Assembly: GCF_900215355.1 (NCBI RefSeq)
Contig: NZ_OBEA01000009.1
Coordinates: forward strand, 62,001 to 126,000
DNA from: Pseudooceanicola antarcticus
GTDB lineage: Bacteria > Pseudomonadota > Alphaproteobacteria > Rhodobacterales > Rhodobacteraceae
DNA: 64,000 nucleotides
Direction of reading: 5' to 3'
Shown here piece after piece: positions 33,567-42,407 of the stretch. The position numbers and the translations under genes are program-made. The notes beneath the pieces were generated by a model that worked only from the letters and a program-made list of their open reading frames with translations, had not been told where the DNA came from and did no database searches. Within the stretch, counting starts at the first letter, position 1. Every line of letters begins with the position of its first letter.

Positions 33567-34029
33567 GCAAGATGTGTGTTGTACTACAACACCAATCTTG
33601 CCAGGGAGACGCTGCGCTCTCCCGTGGACCCTCTAGCCGTGGCTCTTCCAGGGTATCGAACCCATTTCAGAGCCAGTAGACCGTATCGCCGGTCAATCGC
33701 TCGCAGGCCTTGGAGACGTGCCTCTCCACCTGCACCGAACCATGCCCGAAACGTCTGACCGTTCGATCACCAATCAGGGGAGCGTTCCTGCTCCCACCGA
33801 TACCCCCATGACCATTTCATGGAGACGATTTCATCGAGAGCAAAGGGCGTTCCGGCCCTTGTGCAATCCTGACCAAGAAGAGAGCTTTCGCGCTGCCCTT
33901 CCTTGGAACCATCCCATCGAACAGGAGCCTTCGCGCCCCTTGAATCCCAGACCATGCGTGTACCGACTAGATTCCATCACCGCATTGACGCTGAACCGCA
34001 CTGTGGGCCGCGCCGCCCTGTTCCCACAG
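33567..34029. other. Hairpin-dense non-coding stretch (candidate structured RNA)
   Basis: Between the STAND-like gene and herA lie 518 bp without a credible gene. It starts with a nested dyad (GCAAGAT ... ATCTTGC enclosing GTGTTGTA-C-TACAACAC, 33567-33601). Further stems follow in series: GGGAGA/TCTCCC, GACCG/CGGTC, GCAGG/CCTGC enclosing GGAGA/TCTCC, GGGAGC/GCTCCC, CCATGA/TCATGG, AAGGGC/GCCCTT and CTGTGGG/CCCACAG. Two of the loops start GTTCC. The run of non-overlapping stems is more than I expect by chance. It could be a non-coding RNA, or only a set of transcript-end structures for two convergent genes. Confidence 0.4.
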
Positions 34030-34033
34030 GCAG

Positions 34034-35737
34034 CTACGTGCCTTCGCCATCATCAGTTTGCTCCGTATTCGACAGCAACGGCGGTCGCTCTTGCATCCGC
34101 CACCGCCGCACCACGTTGGTCACATGGTCAGCATCCGCACCGTCCGTTTCCCACAGAGCTGCGAACGGCACATCGGCGCTTTGCGGCATATGAGCTTTGT
34201 CAAGATCGTTGAAGCGCAGCCGTACCGGCACGACAGTGCCTTCGCCGACGACCAGAGCTTCTTGCGTGCGCAGGGTCGGCAAGATGCTCACGAGGCTCCG
34301 CACGGAATCGGGCAACGCACGCTGGACGAAATTCTGATCCTGCTCGTTGCTCATGCGCAGCGCAATCAACGTGTTGCACTGTGAAAGGATCGACTCGGCC
34401 AGCTCGGAGGGGCGCTGCGAGATCAATCCTAGCCCAACACCATATTTGCGGCCTTCCTTGGCGATCCGCGACAATGCCTGCTTGGTTGGCTGGAAAGCGG
34501 CATCGTCACGCCGAGGTGCATAGCGGTGAGCCTCTTCACAGATCAACACTACCGGCACCTGTACCGGGCGAGGGCTCCAAACCGCAAAGTCAAAGACCAT
34601 GCGGCAGAGCACAGAGACCACGACATCGACAACATCAGATGGAACCCCCGAAAGATCGATGATCGAAAGGGGTTTGTTGCCTACCGGGATCCGCAAATAC
34701 TGAGCGACGATTTCGGCGAGCTGATCGCCCACAGTTTCATCAGGACGCATCATAAAACCAAAGCGGCTGTCCTGTTGCAGTGTTTCAGCCTTATTCTTGA
34801 TCTTGAGATACGAATCCTGCCTGGAAGCCTGCGTTGGCATCGCCGCATCGATATGTGCCAACATATCACCTAGACGATATGGCACGGGGGTATCGACCGT
34901 GATCTTCTCCGTAGGAATGTCATTAGCACCGAAATCGCGCCGCGCTGCCAAGATGGCATCCTTAAGAATATTGGTCTGGCTGGTAGCGACATGCTCTGTT
35001 TTGCCGATGAATAACTCGACGCTTTCTTCAAAGTTTAGGAGCCAATGCGGCAGATTCAGCGTGGTTGGATCAATCACTTCCGCCAGATCGGGGAATGCCC
35101 GCCGGTACTCATTGTGCGGATCAAGCAATATTACATGGGCGCGCGGCGCAACTTCCAGAATAGAACGCAGCAACACCGTGACCGAACAGGATTTGCCGGA
35201 CCCAGTAGTGCCCAGGATAGCGAAATGCTTGCCAAGCAACTCGTCGGTCAGCAAATACACCGGCAGGGATGCGGCTTGCGAAAGCGCTCCAATATGTACG
35301 CTCGGCTTGTCGGGACGGTTGTATATTCGTTGAAGCTCAACGACGCTTGCTACGAAGATACCCTGTCCTGGAAGGGGGTAGGTCACAACACCCCGCTGAA
35401 ACATGAACTCATTTTCGCCGAGGCCGGTTCGTACAGCCTCACCGAACAGCTCAATTTCGAGCCACTTTGCGTCTGACGCGCCCTCACCAAGAGCGTCACG
35501 ACCGGCAATTGCAGCCCCGCCTTCAAGCATGGTTTCGGTCATCCGAAGTGCTGTCACCACGCCAAAAACAAGTTTATCGCCCGCTTCGATCTTCACAATT
35601 GAGCCGACCTGCCCAACTGCATAGCGGCGGCTCTTATAGGTCCGGTGGAGGTCTTCTACCGTTCCTTCAAGCTCGCCGATCACCTTGGAACCAGAGACCT
35701 CGACCACGCGCCCGATTTTTAGGATTGGATCGCTCAT
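34034..35737 (-). CDS. HerA-like ATPase/helicase (partner of SIR2)
   Basis: 567 residues from ATG 35737. An N-terminal HAS-barrel-like region (KIGRVVEVSGSKVIGELEGT) precedes a FtsK/HerA ATPase core with Walker A FAILGTTGSGKSCS (residues 172-185), Walker B VPVVLICEEAHRYAP and the sensor segment GLGLISQRPSELAESILSQC. HerA forms hexamers. Its start shares one base with the SIR2 stop (TGATG), so the two proteins are made together, the layout of SIR2-HerA antiphage systems in which the complex depletes NAD or degrades DNA. It is the last gene of the five-gene operon. Confidence 0.92.
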   Translation of the reverse strand: MSDPILKIGRVVEVSGSKVIGELEGTVEDLHRTYKSRRYAVGQVGSIVKIEAGDKLVFGVVTALRMTETMLEGGAAIAGRDALGEGASDAKWLEIELFGEAVRTGLGENEFMFQRGVVTYPLPGQGIFVASVVELQRIYNRPDKPSVHIGALSQAASLPVYLLTDELLGKHFAILGTTGSGKSCSVTVLLRSILEVAPRAHVILLDPHNEYRRAFPDLAEVIDPTTLNLPHWLLNFEESVELFIGKTEHVATSQTNILKDAILAARRDFGANDIPTEKITVDTPVPYRLGDMLAHIDAAMPTQASRQDSYLKIKNKAETLQQDSRFGFMMRPDETVGDQLAEIVAQYLRIPVGNKPLSIIDLSGVPSDVVDVVVSVLCRMVFDFAVWSPRPVQVPVVLICEEAHRYAPRRDDAAFQPTKQALSRIAKEGRKYGVGLGLISQRPSELAESILSQCNTLIALRMSNEQDQNFVQRALPDSVRSLVSILPTLRTQEALVVGEGTVVPVRLRFNDLDKAHMPQSADVPFAALWETDGADADHVTNVVRRWRMQERPPLLSNTEQTDDGEGT

Positions 35738-36813
35738 CAGTTCCCCCCGGCAATATATGAAACCAGATTTTCGAATTTCCACAGATCGGCTTCTAAGACG
35801 CCGAGGGACGATTCCACATCAAGGGCATGTCCGATAAACCCGCCATTGTCCTTGCCGCCAATGAAGACGCTAAAGCGAGAATCGCAGCGGTCACAGAACG
35901 CTTGCAAACGCTGATCCTGCTTATCGCGATCCTGCTCTGGTCCCACGAAGGCGATGACGGTGAGATTGCTTTGCGGAGAATTTATTGCATCGCAAATGGC
36001 TTCGTTGATGTGCTCGTCATTAAAGCTGTAGCCGAGCACGACGAGGTGATTATTGACACCGGTTCGCCGCAACCGGTTCCGAAAGCGGCCAATCAGTGTT
36101 TCATATACCCCATACTGGGTTTGTATGTATTTTTGCTCAGAGGGATACACCACCACCGGCTCATCCGCAGCATCTTCGTTTGCGTTGCGTCCACGCCGGA
36201 CATGACCATCGGCATCGCGTGTCCAGTTGATGGAGCCGTGGAGCTTGTGAATCCGATATGCGATCCCTGGCCCAGCCTCATCAAAGGTTTGCGGATCGAA
36301 CCAGGCGCGATTGGTGCCGCGAAAGCCGTCAGAGTATGGCAATCGAAGAGAATCCAGACTAGCCTCAAGCAGCGTATCGTAATTTAGGCTGAATACATCG
36401 CGAGGACCGCGTTCACGAGCACCGCGCAGGCGCTGTAAGAACCGCTCGTGATGACCGCTCGAACTCCAGTCATCAGCCACTTCGCTTACAACGCGTTTCT
36501 TGATTTCGGCAAGCCATCCATCAATCTCATCGACGGTAATTTCATGCGCATCGCCGGTCATGATCGTGTTCAGAATCTCGCGGTAACGGACGAGATAGTT
36601 GATTAAGTCCTCAATTGTTGGGGGGCGGTCACCCGCAGGCTTTAGTCCGGCAAAATGATCGAGTAGCTTTTGATCGAGACCGTTCAAAACGCTCTCCGTG
36701 AGTTTGCCGATTAGTGGCTTGCCTGCGCAAGCGCTGCAACCTGCACCGATCAGAAAGCAGGTGTCGTTTCCGGTGAGCCATTCGGTGATTTGTTCACGGA
36801 CATCGCTACTCAT
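35737..36813 (-). CDS. SIR2-domain NADase of a SIR2-HerA defence pair
   Basis: 358 residues. The NAD-binding SIR2 motif is FLIGAGCSACAGKP (residues 20-33), followed by VFSLNYDTLLEASL with the conserved asparagine-aspartate and YRIHKLHGSINW with the catalytic histidine; VVLGYSFNDEHINEAI closes the fold. Such prokaryotic SIR2 proteins hydrolyse NAD rather than deacetylate. The start has GAGGAGG and lies 34 bp after the restriction-modification gene stop, across an AT-rich spacer that could hold a secondary promoter. It is coupled to herA. Confidence 0.92.
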   Translation of the reverse strand: MSSDVREQITEWLTGNDTCFLIGAGCSACAGKPLIGKLTESVLNGLDQKLLDHFAGLKPAGDRPPTIEDLINYLVRYREILNTIMTGDAHEITVDEIDGWLAEIKKRVVSEVADDWSSSGHHERFLQRLRGARERGPRDVFSLNYDTLLEASLDSLRLPYSDGFRGTNRAWFDPQTFDEAGPGIAYRIHKLHGSINWTRDADGHVRRGRNANEDAADEPVVVYPSEQKYIQTQYGVYETLIGRFRNRLRRTGVNNHLVVLGYSFNDEHINEAICDAINSPQSNLTVIAFVGPEQDRDKQDQRLQAFCDRCDSRFSVFIGGKDNGGFIGHALDVESSLGVLEADLWKFENLVSYIAGGN

Positions 36814-36847
36814 GAAAGCCTCCTCATTTTACTTTTTAACACACTTT

Positions 36848-39800
36848 TCATGAGGGCACCTGTACAGCTTCAATTGTTTCTGCATCATCCTTTGATAGGC
36901 CGAATAGCGCGCTCACCTGGCGATCTAGCTGCGCCCGCGCATCCTTGGCCGTGCGCTCTCGCAGTGTCCGCTCCCGCGGCGTGCGCGCGGCAGTCAATGC
37001 TGCTGCCGTCTTTACAACCTTTTCTGCCTGCTGCTCGATTGCTGCCTTCGTTGCATCATCTTCCGGGACGGGGATTGGCAGGTCTTTGATAAATTGCTTG
37101 CCGTGAGAATAATAACCGCCCCGGAATACGCTGGTGTTCGTTCGGATCATCGCTTCACAAAGCGGATGGTTCAGGACGGCAAGTAAATAGAGCGTTGAGA
37201 TCGGAGCGTCATCCTTGGCACGGATCATGTAATATGGGCCGTTGCCGCCTCCAGTGATAATCGTGTTCGTCGTATCATAGGCGTAACGCGGCTCACGGGA
37301 GAGAACGGGCAGTATGATTTTCGGGCTGTCGAACTTCGTCAGGCTTTGTGAGCGTCCATACTGATAGAATTGCCGCTCGTCAGCCGCGCCGCCGACAATA
37401 TTGCGTACTTCGAGCGTTTCGCGCTGCGCGCTCAAATATTCCAGACAGTGCGGGTAATTTTCCGCCATTTCATCGGGCTGCAATAGCCGGGCGCGCAGCT
37501 TGCCTTTTGGTGTGGTCACCAACTCGTAAGGAAAGATCATCCAGGCGTTGGCCTCAGGCTGGCCAAACGCATGAAGCGGCGCATCATGCAAACATGGGCG
37601 AAGGATGCCCCGCTCGATCCTCCATTCGCGGTCCTGCCACTCAATCCAGACATAATCATCGTCGGAGCGCGTGGGGCACAGGAAATAGATTTCATCTTTG
37701 CTGGTCTGAACGCCGACCTCGATGTTCGAGAGCGCGTGCAGCCTCCCCGGAACCTCGTTTTTGATCCGCGCAAAGAGTGCGCGCACGTCCTCTTGTCCGA
37801 ACGCCCAGGGGGCTTCGCTCATTTCAGAGGCAGGCACCGATGTTACCGTGCCCGTCCGGCCATAGCGCCATTCTTCCAACGGACAGGCTTGCTCTACACT
37901 GACCGCCTCGCGGCCAGCGCGGTCCATGACCAGAATGCAGGTATAGTTGGACGTGCCGCGCCCAAAGACCGGTTTCACCCCGAAGTTGACGATCTCTTCC
38001 AGAACCGGCGAGTGGGTCAGAAGTCCGCGCAGCGCCCGGCCTGAGCGGATCGTCATGAACTTGTTCGGGACAATAACGCCAATGCGTCCTGTTTCCTTGA
38101 TCAGGCCGAGGGAGCGCTCGATGAACAAGGCATATTTATCAAAATTATCCTGACGCGCCGTGCTATAGGGGGATTCTGTTGCGTGATAAAACGCGGCCTC
38201 CTCAGGCGAGTAGGCGACCATGTTCTGAATACGAATATAAGGTGGGTTGCCAACGATGACATCGAAACCGCCTGCGACCATTTCGTCGGCAAACTCGTCC
38301 TGCCAACGGAATGGCTTGATCACGTCATACAGCGCCGCTGGCAGCGGACCACACGCAGCCTCCCACTCCTGCGTACTCACAAGCGAATTGCCGCAGCGAA
38401 TGCGGCTATCGAGCGCGGGCAGCGCCGCATGCCTCTTGCGGCGCACATAATCTTTCAGCGCTGCCTCGCTTTCCTCCTCGATAAGCTTGAGTAGCAGACT
38501 GAATTGTGCGACCTCAACGGCATTGGCATCGATATCGACGCCGCGCAGATGTGCCAGCAGTATGCGGCGCTTTTCGTCAAAGGTCAGCCGCCAGGAATTT
38601 TCGCCGATCTGATAGATCGTGGTGCCCGCATGCGTCTCCGGGCCGGTTGCGACATACCAATCCAGATAATGGCCGAGCAGGAAGTCGTAGGCGGAGAGCA
38701 AAAAGATACCGGAGCCACAGCATGTATCGGCTAGCGTGAAGGCCGCTAGTTCTTGTGGAGAACGGCCAGTAAGGAGCGGACCGAGCGCGCGGGCAACAAT
38801 AGCATCGGCGATAAATCTGGGCGTAGGCACCACGCCGCCACTTTCGCGGATTTCCGGCTTGCTGGTGATGGTGACAGCGCCATCCTGCACCACGATCACT
38901 TCACCGAGGAATTGCTCATAGATTTCGCCCAGCACCTCGGTTTCAATCACCGCAAATGTGTAGGGGCTGAGCGGGTAATACAGCTCGTCGATGATGCTTT
39001 GCAGCACCTCGTCACTGATCCGTATACCCAGCGGGTCATCGTCTATCAGGTGGAACAGCCCCGAGTTGTAAAATTCATCGGCGCGACGCAGGACATCCAT
39101 CAAGGCATCAAAAGTTGCGCTGCCATCGAGGTTCTTGAGCGTCTCGTATTTCTCTATCTCACGGTCTTCGCAAATTCGAAGGAAGACGATCCGCGAGAGA
39201 AAAAGCTGCACCGCGTAGGTCAACTCTTCCGAGCTGAGGCCAGGCGTGTTTGCGTGGATATCGGCGGCGAGGCGCGCACGCCAATTGCGAACCTGATTGA
39301 GAAAGAAGTCATCGAATTGCTGCGAGCCATGTCGCGTCGTATCGATGGCAAAACGTCTGTCGAATGCGCCGGAGAGCACGCTTTCCCGTGAGAGCAATGA
39401 CCACAGCTCATCAAACCGGGCATCAAAGTCCCGGTATCCGAACTGATGCAGCCGTGCGACGTGCACTTCGTCGGTTTCAACCGGCACCGGCTTGCAATCA
39501 TAGATGACTAGCTGGTGAAAATTGGTGACAACCGATATTGGTAAGCTTGCCGAATACCCGTAGCGCCGTGCCTGGAACGCGGGGGCGCGGTCACGATCAA
39601 TTCGAACGCTAGGCTTTTTCGCCTCTATGAAAAGCTTGCGCTGCCGCGCAAGCCGAAGCTCATAATCTGGCCGTTTTGACAGGCGCTCTTCCCCAACTTC
39701 GACAGTCGCCTCTTCAATAACCTCACGGTAGATCAACGGCTGGGCGCGCCTATTATGTACGTCCCAGCCAAAAGCTTCGAGCAGCGGTGTTATGAATTCC

Positions 39801-39952
39801 GTACGGGCCTGAGTCTCATTATAGTTTGTATCGCGGTAATCCGCTTCGTTGAGTCGGAAGCGTTCAACAAGCTCAGCCACCCGAGCGCGGGCGTGTTCCT
39901 TCGCCTCATTGCTATCGGTAGCCACGGTTCCGGCTTGCGAAGCGTTACTCAT
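36848..39952 (-). CDS. Type IIG (Eco57I-like) restriction-modification enzyme
   Basis: 1034 residues combining nuclease, adenine methyltransferase and specificity domains. An N-terminal PD-(E/D)xK site is seen as SKRPDYELR and KLFIEAKKPS (D96, E110, K112). The methyltransferase has motif I DTCCGSGIFLLSAYDF (409-424) and motif IV VIVGNPPYIRI (565-575), so it methylates N6-adenine. The C-terminal third (ALSNIEVGVQTSKDEIYFLC onward) is a TaqI/Eco57I-type target-recognition domain. Its ATG overlaps the stop of a separate methyltransferase by four bases, as in Eco57I systems where a second enzyme protects the site. Recognition sequence unknown. Confidence 0.92.
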   Translation of the reverse strand: MSNASQAGTVATDSNEAKEHARARVAELVERFRLNEADYRDTNYNETQARTEFITPLLEAFGWDVHNRRAQPLIYREVIEEATVEVGEERLSKRPDYELRLARQRKLFIEAKKPSVRIDRDRAPAFQARRYGYSASLPISVVTNFHQLVIYDCKPVPVETDEVHVARLHQFGYRDFDARFDELWSLLSRESVLSGAFDRRFAIDTTRHGSQQFDDFFLNQVRNWRARLAADIHANTPGLSSEELTYAVQLFLSRIVFLRICEDREIEKYETLKNLDGSATFDALMDVLRRADEFYNSGLFHLIDDDPLGIRISDEVLQSIIDELYYPLSPYTFAVIETEVLGEIYEQFLGEVIVVQDGAVTITSKPEIRESGGVVPTPRFIADAIVARALGPLLTGRSPQELAAFTLADTCCGSGIFLLSAYDFLLGHYLDWYVATGPETHAGTTIYQIGENSWRLTFDEKRRILLAHLRGVDIDANAVEVAQFSLLLKLIEEESEAALKDYVRRKRHAALPALDSRIRCGNSLVSTQEWEAACGPLPAALYDVIKPFRWQDEFADEMVAGGFDVIVGNPPYIRIQNMVAYSPEEAAFYHATESPYSTARQDNFDKYALFIERSLGLIKETGRIGVIVPNKFMTIRSGRALRGLLTHSPVLEEIVNFGVKPVFGRGTSNYTCILVMDRAGREAVSVEQACPLEEWRYGRTGTVTSVPASEMSEAPWAFGQEDVRALFARIKNEVPGRLHALSNIEVGVQTSKDEIYFLCPTRSDDDYVWIEWQDREWRIERGILRPCLHDAPLHAFGQPEANAWMIFPYELVTTPKGKLRARLLQPDEMAENYPHCLEYLSAQRETLEVRNIVGGAADERQFYQYGRSQSLTKFDSPKIILPVLSREPRYAYDTTNTIITGGGNGPYYMIRAKDDAPISTLYLLAVLNHPLCEAMIRTNTSVFRGGYYSHGKQFIKDLPIPVPEDDATKAAIEQQAEKVVKTAAALTAARTPRERTLRERTAKDARAQLDRQVSALFGLSKDDAETIEAVQVPS

Positions 39953-41706
39953 GCCTGGCTCCGTGTTTTCTTACCGGCGCGGCGGCGTCCAAGTCGCCGG
40001 TTCCGCATCTTCTCCCAGATGTCGCGTAGCATCGCGCATTCGGTCTTTGAAAGCCCCATTCGCCGCATCAAAATGCGGCGATTGTTTTCTTCAAGTACGG
40101 TCTCAAGCCGACCGGCCCGAATTAATGCGTCACACTCTTCGAGCGGCAGGGCGTCGCCAAGAGTCGATGGCATAAGCAGCTTTTGCGCTTCGCTTGGCTC
40201 CAGTTCGAGAACGCCGCCTCCATAGCTACGCCCTTCGATTTCTGCAGAAGCAGCCGTCAAATAGCTGTAGCTATTAGCGACAATCTCGCGCGGATCCGCG
40301 CCATGGCTTCGCATGCGGTGAATTGTATCGGTCGCCGTCGCTTCGGCCTCATTGAGAACGATGCGAGGAAAGTCATATATCTGGCGAAAAACAAAAGCAT
40401 CTGGCACATAGACAGAAGGCACGGCGTACCAGGGCGTACGCACCGAGCACTTATAGCCCTTATTCACGTCTTGGTTTTCGCCTAGCTGGATATAGTTAGC
40501 AAGAGCCCCTTTGGGCTTTGTGCCGTTGATTGGTGCCAGATGTAAAAGGTGCACCCGCTGCTCCTCGCTGGCGAGCGTACGCCAGCCAGCCTTATCAATC
40601 TTCGCGCCTATCAGATGGGAAGAGCGCCCGATCAGCGGGATTGTATAGCCTTGTAGACCAAGCTCTGCGACTTCGCTTTCGCGCAGTACAAAAAACTGGT
40701 TCTTTCCCGTGACCACCCCGACGTTCACCGAAGCATAAGTGCCAAGCTCTACGGTATTTTCACCGGCGCGCAGAGCGCGCATGAAGGAAATTTCTTCTGC
40801 GTTTAGGAAATATTTGAGCCATTTTTCGCTATCATGGCAGACCGTTTTGGGTGATGCGCCCCTCAAAACCTCGTGCGGCGTGCGTCTGACGATATCGGCG
40901 ACCGAGTCGCTTTCCGTCAAATTAACCTTGCAGGGATTGCTGGCCGAAGGCGCAGGGCGGGCCTCATCGGCGAGCAGGAGCAACACTTCTTGCTCAGCCT
41001 TTTCAAAGAACAGCTCGTTGCAGGCAATTAGATCGACGCGGCCAAACCTGTCGGTCAAAAATGAGCGCAACTGGGCTGCGTAACTTACTTGCAAAAGCTC
41101 TGCGGGAAGGACCAACGCCATGCGCCCGCCTTCCTTTAGCGCCGCTGCCGCCGCGACCACAAACGGCACCCAGATATTTGTTAGGCGGTTCGGAGAAAGA
41201 CCTTGCCCATGCATGATATCCATCGCACGGCTGCGATGGGGCTCCGGAAAACTTTGATAGCGGATGAAGGGTGGATTGCCGACCACAACGTCAAATTCCG
41301 GACGCCTTGGTTGGTTCCACCACGCAAAAAAATCGCTGTTTACTACAACATCATTAGCACGCATGCCCAAGCCATCCTTGAGGCGCATGCGGGCTTTATC
41401 AGCCTCATCCGGTATGATTTCGATTCCACGCAGATGGTTCGCACGAGCAGGGCCCTTTGCCCCCAAAGCTTCCAGGCGCATACTTGCAGCTTCTAGGAAT
41501 GTGCCATCACCGCAGCTCGGTTCCAGTACAGTTTCGCCCGCTCCCCGGATCGCCCAAGCGCACAGCCAGCGCGCCAACTCAAACGATGTATAGTAGCCAC
41601 CGCGCAGCTTGTCGGCGTCAAGCGCTGTGAAGCGTCCGCTATGGGTGCGCTGCGGCGTTTCCCTGGTCGCAGAATCCACCCCAACGCTACTTAGGTGCTT
41701 GTTCAT
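39949..41706 (-). CDS. N6-adenine DNA methyltransferase
   Basis: 585 residues from ATG 41706. Motif I is VLEPSCGDGTFLEAA (residues 60-74) and motif IV VVVGNPPFIRY (140-150). The central part (LGTYASVNVGVVTGKNQFFV) is a TaqI-like specificity region. No nuclease motif is visible, so it is a stand-alone methylase paired with the fused enzyme downstream. Its start overlaps the ribbon-helix-helix gene and its stop overlaps the type IIG gene, both by ATGA. The basic C-terminus (MRNRRLGRRRAGKKTRSQA) may bind DNA. Confidence 0.9.
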   Translation of the reverse strand: MNKHLSSVGVDSATRETPQRTHSGRFTALDADKLRGGYYTSFELARWLCAWAIRGAGETVLEPSCGDGTFLEAASMRLEALGAKGPARANHLRGIEIIPDEADKARMRLKDGLGMRANDVVVNSDFFAWWNQPRRPEFDVVVGNPPFIRYQSFPEPHRSRAMDIMHGQGLSPNRLTNIWVPFVVAAAAALKEGGRMALVLPAELLQVSYAAQLRSFLTDRFGRVDLIACNELFFEKAEQEVLLLLADEARPAPSASNPCKVNLTESDSVADIVRRTPHEVLRGASPKTVCHDSEKWLKYFLNAEEISFMRALRAGENTVELGTYASVNVGVVTGKNQFFVLRESEVAELGLQGYTIPLIGRSSHLIGAKIDKAGWRTLASEEQRVHLLHLAPINGTKPKGALANYIQLGENQDVNKGYKCSVRTPWYAVPSVYVPDAFVFRQIYDFPRIVLNEAEATATDTIHRMRSHGADPREIVANSYSYLTAASAEIEGRSYGGGVLELEPSEAQKLLMPSTLGDALPLEECDALIRAGRLETVLEENNRRILMRRMGLSKTECAMLRDIWEKMRNRRLGRRRAGKKTRSQA

Positions 41707-41894
41707 CGCTCTTGCCCCACGTGGAACAAAGGCTGTTCGTCGCGAAGCAAGCGCTCTATAGCCTCTCGCACCACCCACGCCACCGAGACCTTATTTTTGT
41801 CTGCAATTTCGAGCAATTCCGTATGTTGCTCTTCGGTCAAGCTGACAGACAAGCGGTGCGATGCTTTGGGCGTGTTCTTTTTCTTTGCTGGCAT
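41703..41894 (-). CDS. Ribbon-helix-helix protein heading the defence operon
   Basis: 63 residues: a lysine-rich start MPAKKKNTPKASHRLSVSLT, the RHH strand RLSVSLTEEQ, and helices LLEIADKNKVSVAWVVREAI then ERLL. This is the CopG/Arc-type fold. As the first gene of a restriction-modification operon it probably acts as a controller that represses or times expression. Its own start codon lies inside the first of four CACCA/TGGTG boxes (41892-41936), which supports autoregulation. It overlaps the methyltransferase start by ATGA. Confidence 0.85.
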   Translation of the reverse strand: MPAKKKNTPKASHRLSVSLTEEQHTELLEIADKNKVSVAWVVREAIERLLRDEQPLFHVGQER

Positions 41895-41936
41895 GGTGCC
41901 GAATCCTCTTTTGCACCATGATACACCACTGTGGTG
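41892..41936. promoter_or_regulatory. Four CACCA/TGGTG boxes at the head of the defence operon
   Basis: CATGGTGC (41892-41899) and GCACCATG (41913-41920) form an 8-bp inverted pair; CACCAC-T-GTGGTG follows at 41924-41936. Together they give four alternating copies of CACCA/TGGTG at and just upstream of the ribbon-helix-helix start. Such arrays of short inverted half sites are what RHH dimers bind. Function as the operon operator is inference. Confidence 0.6.
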
Positions 41937-42407
41937 AAAGCTGAAACCATCGTTTGTGTAGTCTCACCCACAAACTCGTCGTGTCTTTCTCCTAGAGGCG
42001 GACGTACGTTGGTACGTATAGTGAACATATGGCGGAAACTGGGCTAAGACAATGATAAGGGATGCGCACCTTTGCAGGTCGGGCTGTCGTGAACCGAGCC
42101 TGCCGTTTGCCGTCTCTGCCGTTCGGCTTCCATCCCTTGCGCTGAAGCGGCCAGCCTCAAGCGGCTGACTTTCTCTTTCCATTTATTTGGGGCCTGCGGC
42201 CCCCTTGCCGTCAAGACCTGAACGCCCTTTGGGCGCGGTTGGCCTGTATCCCCGCTCTTCCGCCCATCCTTCTTCGAAGGTTTAGCCATGGTCGTGCAGA
42301 GCGGGTGATCCCCCTCAGGCCAACCGGGTCCTGACAGCATTCCCCCGCTCATTGGCGCTGGCCTAGTCCGGTTGCATGCGCAACCGACTATCCAAGAGGG
42401 AAAGCAA
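41937..42407. promoter_or_regulatory. Long leader upstream of the ArdC-like gene
   Basis: About 470 bases without a credible gene. A dyad ACGTAC-GTTG-GTACGT lies at 42002-42017. Toward ardC several hairpins occur: CAGCC/GGCTG, GGGGCC-TGC-GGCCCC and CGCCC-TTT-GGGCG. The last is CGGTTGC-ATGC-GCAACCG at 42369-42386, 21 bp before the ArdC start. A basic minus-strand frame here (42044-42352) has no ribosome site and was not called. The leader may control ArdC expression on entry as single-stranded DNA. Confidence 0.45.

Noticed and set aside
33718-34212. Plus-strand frame of 164 residues between the STAND-like gene and herA
   Set aside because: It runs into herA antisense, is Pro/Arg/His-rich, has no ribosome site and coincides with the hairpin-dense stretch.
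42044-42352. Basic minus-strand frame in the ArdC leader
   Set aside because: It starts with MSGGMLSGPGWPE or MAKPSKKDG, neither with a ribosome site. The stretch is dominated by hairpins and the composition is not convincing.
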